Positions 16,647 to 26,218 of a DNA stretch of 64,000 nucleotides are shown here, piece after piece (position 1 is the stretch's first letter; each line of letters opens with the position of its first letter). Below the pieces are notes generated by a model, which was given only the letters and a program-made list of their open reading frames with translations, made no database searches and was not told the origin of the DNA. The translations under genes and the position numbers were made by a program. The DNA is from Gammaproteobacteria bacterium. GTDB taxonomy: Bacteria; Pseudomonadota; Gammaproteobacteria; Pseudomonadales; Halieaceae. The stretch is taken from contig JAUHXH010000004.1 of the NCBI GenBank assembly GCA_030427085.1, positions 473,730 through 537,729 on the forward strand, read 5' to 3'.

Positions 16647-17534
16647 ATGAAGGCTGCTATCTTCGCACACTACGATCCCGGGGAACGGGTCGATCCGCAC
16701 GTTATCTACTATCTTCGCGCGTTGCGGGATACGGTCGATCAGCTACTGCTGGTCAGTACTGCCCGACTGTCACCGGAAATGGTAACTGAACTGGAAGCGA
16801 TGGGGCTGGAAGTTTATCTGCGTGACAACAGGGGTCTGGACTTCAGTAGCTATGCGGCGGGGCTGGAACGGCTTGAACTCAGCCGGTTGGATGGGCTACT
16901 ACTGTGTAATGACAGCGTCTATGGGCCCCTGACGCCGCTGCGAGCCGTATTGGAGCAGTTCTCTACCCTGAGCAGCGATTTTGGTTGTATAACCAGCAGT
17001 CACGAAATCGCCACGCACGCCCAGAGCTACTTCCTGTGGTTTGGCCGGTCAGTACTGGAGTCAGACGCTTTTCGTGATTTTTGGCGCGGAGTCGAGCCAC
17101 TGGCTAGTAAACGGGATGTGATCCGCCGGTACGAAGTGGGCCTGAGTCAGCGATTGATAAAGGCTGGCTTTCCTTTAACTGTCTATGCGCGTCACGAGGC
17201 TGGTGGACAAACCGCGGATCTGTCGACGCTGGCGACTCAGGCGCTGCGCACCTTCGCCCGGCGTTGGCGGAGTACAGATTTCTGGCGCGATGTGCGCGAT
17301 GTGCTCTTGCTTCGCTCACGGCCCAGTGTGAATCCCACCCAGGTGCAATGGCGTGACTTACTCGCGACGGATCGCTGCCCCTTCATAAAGGTGGAGTTGC
17401 TGCGGGATGACCCCAAGGGAGGGCTTGTACGTGATGAGCTGCTGCGTATTCTGCGGGCCCGTACCGACTACCCGGTAGCTCTTATTGAAAGCCACCTGGC
17501 GCGTTTCTCGACGGAGGGTCGGGCGAGTGGCTAG
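16647..17534 (+). CDS. Rhamnan synthesis F (RgpF)-like protein
   Basis: 295 residues. KAAIFAHYDPGERVDPHVIYYLRAL, VYLRDNRGLDFSSYAAGL and LLLCNDSVYGPL are typical of the RgpF family (PF05045), found in rhamnose-rich polysaccharide gene clusters and thought to act as glycosyltransferases. No signal peptide or membrane segment is seen, so it is probably cytosolic. It starts the plus-strand arm of the glycan cluster and its stop overlaps the next gene by 8 bases. Exact reaction unknown. Confidence 0.8.
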   Translation: MKAAIFAHYDPGERVDPHVIYYLRALRDTVDQLLLVSTARLSPEMVTELEAMGLEVYLRDNRGLDFSSYAAGLERLELSRLDGLLLCNDSVYGPLTPLRAVLEQFSTLSSDFGCITSSHEIATHAQSYFLWFGRSVLESDAFRDFWRGVEPLASKRDVIRRYEVGLSQRLIKAGFPLTVYARHEAGGQTADLSTLATQALRTFARRWRSTDFWRDVRDVLLLRSRPSVNPTQVQWRDLLATDRCPFIKVELLRDDPKGGLVRDELLRILRARTDYPVALIESHLARFSTEGRASG

Positions 17535-18672
17535 CGAAGTGCGCATTTGTGTTTTCGGTTGCTTCGAAGATTCCGATTTGTATATGCGCAATCGTGTCCT
17601 GATTGAGGCGTTGTCAGCAAGCGGCGCGACGGTGGAATTGGTTCGCCCCGAACGGGAGGGTGTGAGTGATAATCTTCATCGACGGACGAAAAGTCTGACG
17701 GGGCTGATTCAATATGGCCTCGACCAAATCGGAGCCTTTGTTTCCCTGTTTCGCCAACGCCGTCAGGTGCGCACCGCTGACCTTATATTTGTTCCCTATC
17801 CCGCCTATCTGGATGGCCTGTTCCTGCGCTTGATCAACGCCGGCAGTTCTCGAAAGCCTGTGGTGATCGATGCCTTTCTCTGTCTCCACGAAACGGTGGT
17901 AACAGACCGGCAAGTGTTCCAGCCGAAATCCATTGGTGCCCGGTTAACGCGTTGGATCGAAGCCCATGCATTGTCACAGGCCGATCGTGTTTTTATCGAC
18001 ACCCCACAGCAAAAGGCAATCCTTGATGCCCAATATGGTCTGGATCCGGGAAAAGTTGCTGTCGTGCCTGTGGGGCTGCTGGACAGGATCTGGGCCCCCA
18101 TCGAATCCGCCCCCTCAGGCGGCCCCTTCCGGGTAATTTTCTGGGGTACCTTCATCCCCCTGCACGGTACTACCACTTTGTTGCAGGCGGCGAGACTGCT
18201 GGCTGAATCGGCGCCGGGTGTTGAGATCGAAATCATTGGAGACGGGCAGGAGGCTAGCCGCTTTGCCGAAGAGCTTGAGCGAGATGATCCCGGCAATATT
18301 CGGTGGCGGCGAACCTTGCTACCAACAGAGTCACTGAGGCAGGCCATCGCACAGGCGCACCTGGTGCTGGGGGTGTTCGCGGATTCCGAGAAAGCGGCCA
18401 GTGTGGTGCCGTACAAGGTGCATCAGGCGCTAGCCTGTAATCGGCCAGTGGTAACACGAAGCAGTCCGGCAATGGCGGAGCTTGCCGCCGCTAATAACAA
18501 TATCGTACTGGTGCCGCCCGAAAATCCCAGGGCCCTGGCCGACGCGATTGTTCAGATGCAGTCCTCTGTGGGCGAGGACCCCGGCACGCGTAAGGTCTAT
18601 GATGAGTTTTGCTCACAGCAGCGCGTGGAGCAGGTGGTGACCGACGTCATCCGGGAGGTGCTCCATGACTAG
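17527..18672 (+). CDS. Glycosyltransferase, family 4-like
   Basis: 381 residues from a GTG at 17527 overlapping the RgpF-like stop. The N-terminal Rossmann half begins VRICVFGCFEDSDLY. The C-terminal half has FRVIFWGTFIPLHGTTTLLQAARLL, a VEIEIIGDGQEA strand and KVHQALACNRPVVT followed by ENPRALADAI, which form the usual GT-B donor site. It would add a sugar to the growing repeat unit. It overlaps the following GT2 gene by 8 bases, so the three plus-strand genes form one coupled transcript. Donor unknown. Confidence 0.8.
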   Translation: MASEVRICVFGCFEDSDLYMRNRVLIEALSASGATVELVRPEREGVSDNLHRRTKSLTGLIQYGLDQIGAFVSLFRQRRQVRTADLIFVPYPAYLDGLFLRLINAGSSRKPVVIDAFLCLHETVVTDRQVFQPKSIGARLTRWIEAHALSQADRVFIDTPQQKAILDAQYGLDPGKVAVVPVGLLDRIWAPIESAPSGGPFRVIFWGTFIPLHGTTTLLQAARLLAESAPGVEIEIIGDGQEASRFAEELERDDPGNIRWRRTLLPTESLRQAIAQAHLVLGVFADSEKAASVVPYKVHQALACNRPVVTRSSPAMAELAAANNNIVLVPPENPRALADAIVQMQSSVGEDPGTRKVYDEFCSQQRVEQVVTDVIREVLHD

Positions 18673-19576
18673 GCGGGCCCTCATTCTCCTGGCGACATAC
18701 AACGGGGCACAGTATCTGGAAGAGATGCTGGCTTCGCTACAGGCGCTGGACGAGTCTGATTGGCAACTATTGATATCGGACGATGGATCGCAAGATGCAA
18801 CTCGCGGAATAATCGAAGAGTTTGTCAGTAAGGAGCCCAGGGCGCAGTTATTACCGGCCCGTACTGGGCCCCGGGGTCATGTAGCTAATTTCGAGTACCT
18901 CCTGCAACAGGCCCAATCGCTTGACTGCGGTGCTGTCTATCTGGCAGATCAGGACGACGTCTGGTTGGCGGGTAAGCTACAGGCGCTTAACACCCAATTG
19001 GTAGGACATGCCGCGGCTTTCAGTGACGTCGAAATCATTTCCGCAGAGGGAAAGCCGGGTGGCGCTTACCTCGAGACCATGGGGCTGCACGCTCCCAGGT
19101 CGGTAGAAGAATTGATCGCACAGAATCCGGTAGTAGGTTGCTCAATGGCTCTTGATACGGATTTACTGGATCTGGCCCTGCCGTTTCCGGCGGATCTGGA
19201 AAATCACGATTGGTGGCTTGCTCTGTGCGCTTTGTGTAGCGACGGACTGGGGTTCTGTGACCAGGCCCTGGTGCAGTATCGGCAGCACGCAGAAAACACC
19301 ATTGGTAGCAGCAGTTTGTCTCGCCAGTGGTCGCGGGTGCCTGACATCGTGCGTCGTCAGCGGCGCAGTCTGGCGGCGCGACCGAGGGCAGTAGCCGTAC
19401 TGCGCCAACGGCTACTGGCGCAGGGACGTACAGTGCCTCCGGCACTGGAAGCCTACCTTGATCAGTTTCAGGAAGTGGGTCGATGGCGTTACGTCTACCG
19501 TTTGCATAAAGGCCCGTTCAGGCCAGCGACCAGAAAGTTATTGCTGATCCAGTCAGCTGCGATTCTTACTCGCTAA
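18665..19576 (+). CDS. Glycosyltransferase family 2, rhamnosyltransferase-like
   Basis: 303 residues. The GT-A fold is seen in [34 protein letters not shown] and ADQDDVW (the metal-binding DxD-like site). The sequence, with [10 protein letters not shown] and [11 protein letters not shown], resembles RfbF-type rhamnosyltransferases. Combined with the RgpF-like gene this hints at rhamnose in the glycan, but no dTDP-rhamnose genes are in the window. Its last 24 bases overlap the end of dxs on the opposite strand. Confidence 0.8.
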   Translation: MTRRALILLATYNGAQYLEEMLASLQALDESDWQLLISDDGSQDATRGIIEEFVSKEPRAQLLPARTGPRGHVANFEYLLQQAQSLDCGAVYLADQDDVWLAGKLQALNTQLVGHAAAFSDVEIISAEGKPGGAYLETMGLHAPRSVEELIAQNPVVGCSMALDTDLLDLALPFPADLENHDWWLALCALCSDGLGFCDQALVQYRQHAENTIGSSSLSRQWSRVPDIVRRQRRSLAARPRAVAVLRQRLLAQGRTVPPALEAYLDQFQEVGRWRYVYRLHKGPFRPATRKLLLIQSAAILTR

Positions 19577-21514
19577 CACCGCAACATTGGACAGGCCGCC
19601 GTCATGGGGGTCGAAGGGATTTGACTGCAGGGCGCCCAAACGCTGCGACACGCGTTGACGAATGCCCTCGGCATCCAACCCAATCCAGCCCAACTGCTCC
19701 CCATGCTCCCCGTGCTCCACAAACTCATCCGGCAAGCCCAGGTGCAGCAGTGAAATGGTGCTCCCCTGGCTGGCGAGATACTCGCCCACGCCAGCCCCGG
19801 CGCCACCGGCAATGGCGTTTTCCTCAACCGTCACCAGCAGTTCGTGTTCCTGGGCCAGCTCGCTAACCAGCGCTTCATCCAGCGGTTTCACCCAGCGCAT
19901 ATCTACCACAGTAGCGCCCAGCTGTTCCGCAGCCTCCTGCACCGCAGGCAGTAAGGTGCCGAAATTCAACAGCGCCACCCGCGCACCGCGGCGCACTACC
20001 ACGCCCTTGCCAATCGGCAGGGCCTGCATTTCATGCTGGATCATGGCGCCGGGCCCCGTTCCGCGTGGGTAGCGTACTGCGGCTGGCCCTTCGTACTGGA
20101 AACAGGTGTAGAGCAGTTGGCGGGTCTCGTTCTCGTCGGAAGGTGCCGCAATCAACATGTTGGGGATGCAGCGCAGGTAGCTGAGGTCGAAGGCGCCGTG
20201 GTGGGTGGGTCCGTCCTGGCCCACCAGTCCCGCCCGGTCGATACCGAAGGTAACGTCAAGGTTCTGAATGGCGACATCGTGAATCAATTGATCGTAGGCG
20301 CGCTGCAGAAAGGTTGAGTAGATGGCCACGACGGGTTTGACGCCGTCGCAAGCAAGGCCTGCTGCCAGGGTGACTGCGTGCTGCTCGGCGATGGCTACAT
20401 CGTAGTAGCGCTCGGGGAAGCGCTCGGCAAACTCGACCATGCCGGAGCCCTCGCACATGGCAGGGGTGATGCCGACCAGCCGTGCGTCGCGCTCGGCCAT
20501 GTCGCACAGCCAGCGGCCAAATACCGCCTGGTATTTGGGACGGCGAGGTCTGGGCGGTTCAGCCGGGACCCGGGTTTTGGGTTTGTCTTCGATCTTGTTG
20601 ATCGCGTGATAGCCCACCGGGTCGTTTTCCGCTGGGGCGAAGCCCTTGCCCTTCATGGTCTGGATGTGCAGGAACTGTGGGCCGTCCAGTTCGGACATGT
20701 TCTGCAGGGTTTGAACCAGCTGTGGCAGATCGTGTCCGTCCAGCGGGCCGATGTAGTTGAAGCCCAGCTCCTCAAACAGGGTGCCGGGCGCCACCATGCC
20801 TTTCATGTGTTCTTCGGTGCGCTTGGCCAACTCCCAGGCCGGGCGGATTTTCTCCAGCACCCGCTTGGAGCCCTCGCGCATGGCGATGTAGGTCTTGCTG
20901 GCCCAGATCTTGGCGAAGTAGCTGGCCAGCCCGCCGCGGTTGTGGCCGATGGACATCTGGTTGTCGTTGAGGATCACCAGCATGTTGGGGCGCACATGCC
21001 CGGCGTGGGCCAGTGCTTCCAGGGCCATACCACCGGTGATGGCGCCATCGCCGATGACGGCGACCGTCTTGCGCTCGATCCCCTGATTGCGGGCGGCCAG
21101 TGCCATACCCATGGCGGCGGAAACGCTGGTGGAGGAGTGCCCTACACCGAAGGTGTCGAACTCGCTCTCACTGCGCTTGGGGAAGCCCGCAAGGCCACCG
21201 GACTGGCGCATGGAGTGCATGCGATTCATTCGGCCGGTGAGGATTTTATGGGGGTAGGTCTGGTGGCCCACATCCCAGACGATACGGTCGTGTGGCGTGT
21301 TGAACACGTGGTGCAGAGCGATGGTCAGCTCAACCACACCCAGCCCGGCACCGAAGTGTCCTCCAGTCTGGCCAACCGAATAGAGCAGCCAGGCGCGGAG
21401 TTCCTCCGCCAGCTGTTCCAGTTGTTCAGTACCCAGATCGTGCAGGCTCCGTCCCTGCTCCAGTTCGTAGAGCAGCGGTGCGGGTGGCGGCGTGAGGGGT
21501 ATCTTGTCCAACAT
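19553..21514 (-). CDS. dxs: 1-deoxy-D-xylulose-5-phosphate synthase
   Basis: 653 residues, first enzyme of the MEP isoprenoid pathway, condensing pyruvate and glyceraldehyde 3-phosphate with thiamine diphosphate. Recognisable parts are [25 protein letters not shown], the ThDP motif [14 protein letters not shown] ending in [41 protein letters not shown] and RYPRG. The C-terminal tail after the transketolase C domain is slightly longer than usual. Usual neighbours ispA/xseB are 9 kb away across the glycan cluster. The 3' end overlaps the convergent GT2 gene. Confidence 0.97.
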   Translation of the reverse strand: MLDKIPLTPPPAPLLYELEQGRSLHDLGTEQLEQLAEELRAWLLYSVGQTGGHFGAGLGVVELTIALHHVFNTPHDRIVWDVGHQTYPHKILTGRMNRMHSMRQSGGLAGFPKRSESEFDTFGVGHSSTSVSAAMGMALAARNQGIERKTVAVIGDGAITGGMALEALAHAGHVRPNMLVILNDNQMSIGHNRGGLASYFAKIWASKTYIAMREGSKRVLEKIRPAWELAKRTEEHMKGMVAPGTLFEELGFNYIGPLDGHDLPQLVQTLQNMSELDGPQFLHIQTMKGKGFAPAENDPVGYHAINKIEDKPKTRVPAEPPRPRRPKYQAVFGRWLCDMAERDARLVGITPAMCEGSGMVEFAERFPERYYDVAIAEQHAVTLAAGLACDGVKPVVAIYSTFLQRAYDQLIHDVAIQNLDVTFGIDRAGLVGQDGPTHHGAFDLSYLRCIPNMLIAAPSDENETRQLLYTCFQYEGPAAVRYPRGTGPGAMIQHEMQALPIGKGVVVRRGARVALLNFGTLLPAVQEAAEQLGATVVDMRWVKPLDEALVSELAQEHELLVTVEENAIAGGAGAGVGEYLASQGSTISLLHLGLPDEFVEHGEHGEQLGWIGLDAEGIRQRVSQRLGALQSNPFDPHDGGLSNVAVLASKNRS

Positions 21515-21589
21515 AGCGGCCCATTCTACCTTATCCCGCGCCTTGCGGGCGATATGGGCCGGCCGCCTGTGCGGCCGAAAAATGGAGAA

Positions 21590-22324
21590 TCAGGGGCCCT
21601 CGAACACGTCGGGCCGATGGCTCAGCATCTGGCTTTTGAGTAGCACCGCCATGTGCTGGAAACCGGTGTCGCTCAGGTGGATGCCGTCGGTGCGGAAATA
21701 CTGTGCAGCGGGGCGGCCTTCGGCATCAGCCAGCAGGCGGTTTCCATCCAGCAGGCTGACTCGCGGGTCGGCGGCAGCCCAGCTGCCCAGCAGTTCGGTG
21801 GCGCGCCTGACTCGTGCTCGGTCCTCCGGAAAGCGAGGGGTCAGCAGGGGGGCGAATACGTAGAGTCGCTCGGTGATGCCATGGCCGAAATTGAGTCGGG
21901 CCAGCCGCTGAATGCCATGCACCAACTCCTCGCCGGACTTGTTATCTCGAAGGTGGAATTCCGCCGCACCGGGCAGAATTACCAGGGTGTGGGGGCGGTA
22001 GAAGCCGATCAGGCGGCTGTAGTGGTGTTCGAGGTCCTCGATAATGGCATCGGGAAATCCCCGGGTCAGGACCGGCACCGGCGCCAGTGAGGATTCCAGA
22101 TCCGGCCACAGGCGGACCAGACGGCCGCCCACCACCAACAGTGGCTCATCCGGCAGCGCGCGGTCGAGGTCCTCTTCCACGTAGGCCTCGAGGTAGGGGT
22201 GCCAGACATCGGGTCCCGGCGTCATCGACTCCGAAAATTCCGAGGCCAGCTTGTACGCCAGGTGCAATAGTGGCAGCGCCAAAAGCACAGCTGACAGGTA
22301 GCGAATGCTGTTCCAGGAAAACAT
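21590..22324 (-). CDS. SGNH-hydrolase-like membrane-anchored protein lacking the catalytic serine
   Basis: 244 residues with an N-terminal membrane segment (~8-25), then a periplasmic domain with the block order of GDSL/SGNH hydrolases. Block I, expected as GDS or GSS before RLW, reads VVGGRLVRLW, so the nucleophile position is Arg68. Block II Gly is kept (TRGF). Block III, expected GxND, reads PGAAEF, so the Asn is missing. Block V DGIHLSDTGF keeps Asp213 and His216. It is therefore SGNH-like but probably not a classical esterase. It precedes dxs by 75 bases on the same strand. Alternative: a divergent glycan-binding homolog. Confidence 0.6.
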   Translation of the reverse strand: MFSWNSIRYLSAVLLALPLLHLAYKLASEFSESMTPGPDVWHPYLEAYVEEDLDRALPDEPLLVVGGRLVRLWPDLESSLAPVPVLTRGFPDAIIEDLEHHYSRLIGFYRPHTLVILPGAAEFHLRDNKSGEELVHGIQRLARLNFGHGITERLYVFAPLLTPRFPEDRARVRRATELLGSWAAADPRVSLLDGNRLLADAEGRPAAQYFRTDGIHLSDTGFQHMAVLLKSQMLSHRPDVFEGP

Positions 22325-22500
22325 CCCGGTGGGCTCTCTGTTCTCTTGAGCAGGGCAGTGTGGCGCAAAGTTGCGCGCACGGGCAATCGAAACGGGGGCT
22401 ACGCTGTGATCAGGTTCTCAGCTTTACGCCCGGATTCGACCCTGACACGGTTCCGGCCGGTAGCATGAGCTCATAGATAACAGCAAACAATCAGGTCGGA

Positions 22501-23781
22501 ATGAGCTATCACCGGGAAATTTCCCGGGAGGAGCTGTTCAAGGCACAGCTGGAGCTGTTGCTTCAGAACGCGCGTCTTCCCGGTTTCGGTGTGCAGGTGG
22601 TGGCAATCGCCGTCAGTTGCGTGCTGTTGTGGACGGCTATTTCTCCCACATGGCTTGTGACCTGGGCTGGCACGTTTGCCGTGCTGCTGGCCATTCAGGC
22701 TCAGTTGATGCGTCGTGCGCTGATCGAGCGAAACTACCACCGTCATCCCGCGCGCCTGTTCTGGTGGCTGGTTATTGGTTCACTGGCCAGTGGCCTGGGT
22801 TGGGCGCTCGCCTTCATCTTTGCGGCCGGCAGCGCGCCGGAGGCAACCCAGCACGTTTTACTGCTGGTGATTATTTCGATGACCGCGCTGTTGGTCTCGG
22901 TGACAGTCGTCGTGCGCGAGTACTTCCTGGCTTTTTTGTTCGGGGGGCTGTGGCCCATCGGCTGGTGGTGCACGGTGCACTATTGGGAACAACCCAACAA
23001 CCTGGTGGTGGGCCTGTTCATGCTGTTGGTGTGCGCCCTGATGGTGTCGCTTAGTAACCGTATCCACAGTTACTATCAGAACATCATTGCGCTCAACTGG
23101 GAGCGGGATGCGATGTCACGCGAGCTGGGCAATCTGGCGGACTCCCTGCGCGACCGCAATCGGCAGCTACGAGAGGTGCGCAAACAGCTCACGCGGCAGG
23201 CCAACGTGGATGAACTCACGGGGCTCGCTAACCGGCGCCGGGTCAACCAGGTGCTTCAGGAAGAAATTAACCGCGCCCGTCGCGGCGGTACCCCGCTGGC
23301 GATCATCATGTTGGATGTGGACTGCTTCAAGCACTTCAACGACAGCTACGGCCACCCGGCGGGGGATGACGTGCTGCGTCGCCTGGCGGACATACTGCGG
23401 CAGGTGTCAGGACGCGCCGGTGAATTGGCGGGTCGCTATGGGGGTGAGGAGTTTCTTCTGGTTCTGCCGGGGGCGAGTCGCTCGATCGCACTGCGTACGG
23501 CGGTGCAATTGCGTCAATCCCTGGCCCGGGCGGCCATGCCCCACAACACTTCCACGGTGGCGTCTTCCGTCACGGTCAGCCAGGGTGTGGCGGTATTGGA
23601 AGGTGAGTTTCCTGCAGAGGTAGATACTGAGGTGCTGGTCCAGCAGGCCGACACTGCCCTCTACGAAGCCAAGGAGGCCGGGCGTAATACCATCAAAGTG
23701 GCCCCTGTGCTTTCTTGCGTGGCGGCGGCCTCTGCTTGCGCGGAGGAGCCCGCTACTTCCGCGGAGGAAGATCCTCTCTGA
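22501..23781 (+). CDS. Membrane diguanylate cyclase (GGDEF domain)
   Basis: 426 residues. Residues 28-185 hold about five to six membrane segments of an uncharacterised sensor, then a coiled linker (about 198-235), then a GGDEF domain with DELTGLANRR, LDVDCFKHFND and the active-site loop GGEEF (314-318). It should make cyclic di-GMP from two GTP. The inhibitory I-site, normally RxxD five residues before the loop, reads RAGE (305-308), so product inhibition may be weak or altered. The 3' end overlaps the convergent hslR gene by 29 bases. What it senses is unknown. Confidence 0.9.
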   Translation: MSYHREISREELFKAQLELLLQNARLPGFGVQVVAIAVSCVLLWTAISPTWLVTWAGTFAVLLAIQAQLMRRALIERNYHRHPARLFWWLVIGSLASGLGWALAFIFAAGSAPEATQHVLLLVIISMTALLVSVTVVVREYFLAFLFGGLWPIGWWCTVHYWEQPNNLVVGLFMLLVCALMVSLSNRIHSYYQNIIALNWERDAMSRELGNLADSLRDRNRQLREVRKQLTRQANVDELTGLANRRRVNQVLQEEINRARRGGTPLAIIMLDVDCFKHFNDSYGHPAGDDVLRRLADILRQVSGRAGELAGRYGGEEFLLVLPGASRSIALRTAVQLRQSLARAAMPHNTSTVASSVTVSQGVAVLEGEFPAEVDTEVLVQQADTALYEAKEAGRNTIKVAPVLSCVAAASACAEEPATSAEEDPL

Positions 23782-24163
23782 AGCGGTGAATCTGGCGCCG
23801 CTGTTTCTTGTTTGGCCGGGTGGCGGGCCGTTCGATCATGCCGCCCGCTGCCTTGCGAGCCGCCGCCTCCCGCTCCCGCTTCGCCACGCTGTCGTCGGTC
23901 TCCCGGTACAGGGCCTGTGCTTCGGGCGCGCCCCTTCGCTGGTCTGACAAGGCCTCCACCACAATGGTTTTTTCGTCCCAACCCTGTCGCAGGGTGATAG
24001 TGTCGCCGGGGCTGATTTCCCGGGAGACTTTCACCCTGTGTCCCGCCAGATGCACCTTGCCGCCTTCGATAGCCGCCTTGGCCAGGCTCCGGGTTTTGTA
24101 GAAGCGCGCGGCCCAGAGCCACTTGTCCAGGCGTAGTTTGGGCTGGGCCTGATGATCAGTCAT
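23753..24163 (-). CDS. hslR: Heat shock protein 15 (ribosome-associated S4-domain RNA-binding protein)
   Basis: 136 residues. The S4 RNA-binding domain is at the N-terminus (LRLDKWLWAARFYKTRSLA, GGKVHLAGHRVKVSREISPGD) and the C-terminus is rich in Arg, Lys and Glu with PNKKQRRQI. Hsp15 binds free 50S subunits carrying a stalled nascent chain and helps recycle them. It overlaps the upstream HAD phosphatase gene by 8 bases, the same pair (yrfG-hslR) as in E. coli. Confidence 0.92.
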   Translation of the reverse strand: MTDHQAQPKLRLDKWLWAARFYKTRSLAKAAIEGGKVHLAGHRVKVSREISPGDTITLRQGWDEKTIVVEALSDQRRGAPEAQALYRETDDSVAKREREAAARKAAGGMIERPATRPNKKQRRQIHRFREDLPPRK

Positions 24164-24824
24164 GAACGGCTTCCTCGGGCATGATCTCGTCGAAGTGGTG
24201 GATGCCGGGGAAGGTGGTATCCAGTCGTTTCTGAAGGCTGCTGTCGGGCTGTAACAACGTGAGCAGGTGGGCGATGCCGTACTCGTGTGCGGCCTGCAGC
24301 ACGGTTTCAGTATCGTCGATCAGCAGTGTCCGCTGGGGGTCAAAGGGGTGGCGTTCCTGTAGTAGCTGCCAGAAGCGCAGGTCTTCCTTGGGCACGTCCA
24401 GGTCGTGGGATACCACCACCTCGTCGAACCACGGGGACAGGTCGACCGCTTCCATTTTTATTGCCAATGTCTTCGGATGGGCATTGGTGACGAGGTAAAC
24501 CTGCCGGTGGCTGGCGTGCAGGCGTTGCAGAAAGTGCTCCACAAAAGGCCGCGCCCGTACCATGTGCGCCAGCTCCCGCTTCAGGGCGGGTAAGTCCATC
24601 TGCAGTTGCTCGGACCAGTAATCCAGCGAGTACCAGCGCAGGCTGCCCTGCTCGGCATCGAAGCGCTGCATCAGGTCTGCCAGACTCTGCGCCTCCTCCA
24701 GTGCATTCAGCTGGGCGTAGCGCAGCGGTACATGTTCCTGCCAGAAAAAATTGTCGAAGTGCAGGTCGAGCAGGGTGCCATCCATATCCAGCAGCACCGT
24801 GTCGATGGCGCTCCAGTCGATCAT
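24156..24824 (-). CDS. yrfG: HAD-family nucleotidase, YrfG-like (GMP/IMP phosphatase)
   Basis: 222 residues. HAD motif I is LLDMDGTLLDLHFDNFFW, motif II is YLVTNAHP and motif IV is LLIDDTETVLQAA. In E. coli, YrfG dephosphorylates GMP and IMP and its gene also lies next to hslR. It is cytosolic, with no signal. The substrate is inferred from family and context only. It is divergent from cysQ with a ~106-base spacer. Confidence 0.85.
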   Translation of the reverse strand: MIDWSAIDTVLLDMDGTLLDLHFDNFFWQEHVPLRYAQLNALEEAQSLADLMQRFDAEQGSLRWYSLDYWSEQLQMDLPALKRELAHMVRARPFVEHFLQRLHASHRQVYLVTNAHPKTLAIKMEAVDLSPWFDEVVVSHDLDVPKEDLRFWQLLQERHPFDPQRTLLIDDTETVLQAAHEYGIAHLLTLLQPDSSLQKRLDTTFPGIHHFDEIMPEEAVHD

Positions 24825-24930
24825 ATCGGGGCCGTCGAGTGTGGGGGAAGGCGCATTATGACGGCTCCGGCCGGCATCTGCACGGCACCGGTGCTATAGT
24901 GCCGGCCACGCGAGTTAATGGAGGTGGGTT

Positions 24931-25773
24931 TTGTCGGAGCAATGGGAGTCAGGACTTCTCGCGCTGTGTGTTCAGGCCGGTGACGCCATTGTGGCCCACT
25001 ACACCGCCCCCGGTGCCGAAGACTTTCACGCCAAATCAGACAACTCCCCCGTCACCCAGGCCGATCTCGCTGCTCACGATGTGCTGGTGCCGGGGCTGGA
25101 GCGTTTGACGGCGCTGCCGGTACTATCGGAGGAGTCTGAGAAAATTCCACTCTCGCAGCGGCGCGACTGGCAGCGTTTCTGGTTGATCGACCCCCTGGAT
25201 GGCACCAAAGAGTTTCTGCAGCGCACCGGCGAATTTACCATCAATATTGCTCTGATTGAGGGCAGTAAGCCGGTCCTCGGCTTGATTTACCTGCCACTCG
25301 CAAAACGGGTGTACTTTGGGCGAGTGGGTACTGGCGCCTGGCGACAGGACCTGAGCGCTTCCGACGACCGTATTCCTCTGGCAACGCGTTGCCTGCCGCA
25401 AGAGGCCCCGCTGGTGGTGCTGTCCAGTCGCCGCCACAAGCACGCTGCACTGCGCCAGGCCGTTGGCTGGCTGGAGGCTACCCACGGCAAGGTGCAGCGC
25501 CGGGATAGTGGTAGCGCGCTCAAATTCTGCCAGCTCGTGGATGGGCAGGGCGACGTTTACCCGCGCTTTGCCCCCTGTAGCGAGTGGGATACCGCCGCCG
25601 GCCAGGCCCTGCTGGAGGCAGCGGGCGGATCGCTGGTGGGACTTGATGGTGCACCGTTGACATACAACCAGCGGGAAAGCCTGCTCAATCCCTGGTTCTA
25701 CGCTCTGGCCGATCCGTCGGCAGCCCTGTGGCAAGATTTTTTGCGGCAGGATTTCACGTCCTCCACGGAGTAA
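24931..25773 (+). CDS. cysQ: 3'(2'),5'-bisphosphate nucleotidase CysQ
   Basis: 280 residues, inositol-monophosphatase superfamily. The metal site is seen in LSEES and in WLIDPLDGTKEF, with EWDTAAGQALLEAAGG near the C-terminus. It removes phosphate from PAP/PAPS produced in sulfate assimilation. The start is a TTG at 24931, supported by a strong GGAGGT site 5-6 bases upstream at 24920-24925; no ATG fits as well. A sulfotransferase at 46.5 kb also makes PAP, a possible functional link. Divergent from yrfG. Confidence 0.93.
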   Translation: MSEQWESGLLALCVQAGDAIVAHYTAPGAEDFHAKSDNSPVTQADLAAHDVLVPGLERLTALPVLSEESEKIPLSQRRDWQRFWLIDPLDGTKEFLQRTGEFTINIALIEGSKPVLGLIYLPLAKRVYFGRVGTGAWRQDLSASDDRIPLATRCLPQEAPLVVLSSRRHKHAALRQAVGWLEATHGKVQRRDSGSALKFCQLVDGQGDVYPRFAPCSEWDTAAGQALLEAAGGSLVGLDGAPLTYNQRESLLNPWFYALADPSAALWQDFLRQDFTSSTE

Positions 25774-25870
25774 AAAACTGGCGGAATGACCGACTCTGGC
25801 CAACACTTAACAGGCTGTAAACACGTTTTTCTGCGCCACAGTATGTGTTTGTTGTGGCGAGGGAGGCCCT

Positions 25871-26113
25871 ATGGCCGGCTGTGGAAGACCCCCCATCCAG
25901 TTTGATCGCTGTGCGCCCCTGGGAGAGGAGGCGACGCTCGACTGGTGCGCCAGTTCCCGCCTGCGGGACCGTCTTATCGAAGAGGTGCGCACGCTGGAGC
26001 GCGAACTGGACGCATTGATCGCCCCCGCGGGCGCCCCCGATTTTTCCATGCAACAAACCTGTCGCGAAATGATTCACGAGCGCCAGGCGCTGATTCGCCA
26101 GTTGCCTCGCTAA
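25871..26113 (+). CDS. Small protein of unknown function (80 aa)
   Basis: I do not recognise this protein. It starts at an ATG with a good GAGGGAGG site 6 bases upstream. The N-terminal half has three cysteines (residues 4, 14 and 26) and the remainder looks helical and charged, with heptad-like RLRDRLIEEVRTLERELDAL, plus a fourth cysteine. No signal peptide. The leader just upstream can form a hairpin (CGCCACA at ~25834 with TGTGGCG at ~25854). It is followed by a DUF465-like gene. Composition and RBS support it being real. Confidence 0.55.
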   Translation: MAGCGRPPIQFDRCAPLGEEATLDWCASSRLRDRLIEEVRTLERELDALIAPAGAPDFSMQQTCREMIHERQALIRQLPR

Positions 26114-26218
26114 GGTCAGTTCCGCTACCTGGCATTCACGCGGTGGTTGTACTGGAAGTGGATGGCGGTATTATGGCCTATTCAACAGAATTTCCTGCGG
26201 TAACAGGTTTCTCCACGG

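Noticed and set aside
19553..19576. Frameshift or assembly fault at the dxs/GT2 junction
   Set aside because: Both proteins end at their usual lengths; the 24-base overlap is a convergent 3' overlap.
20378..21643. A 421-codon plus-strand frame opposite dxs
   Set aside because: dxs is certain on the minus strand; this is antisense with no recognisable domain.
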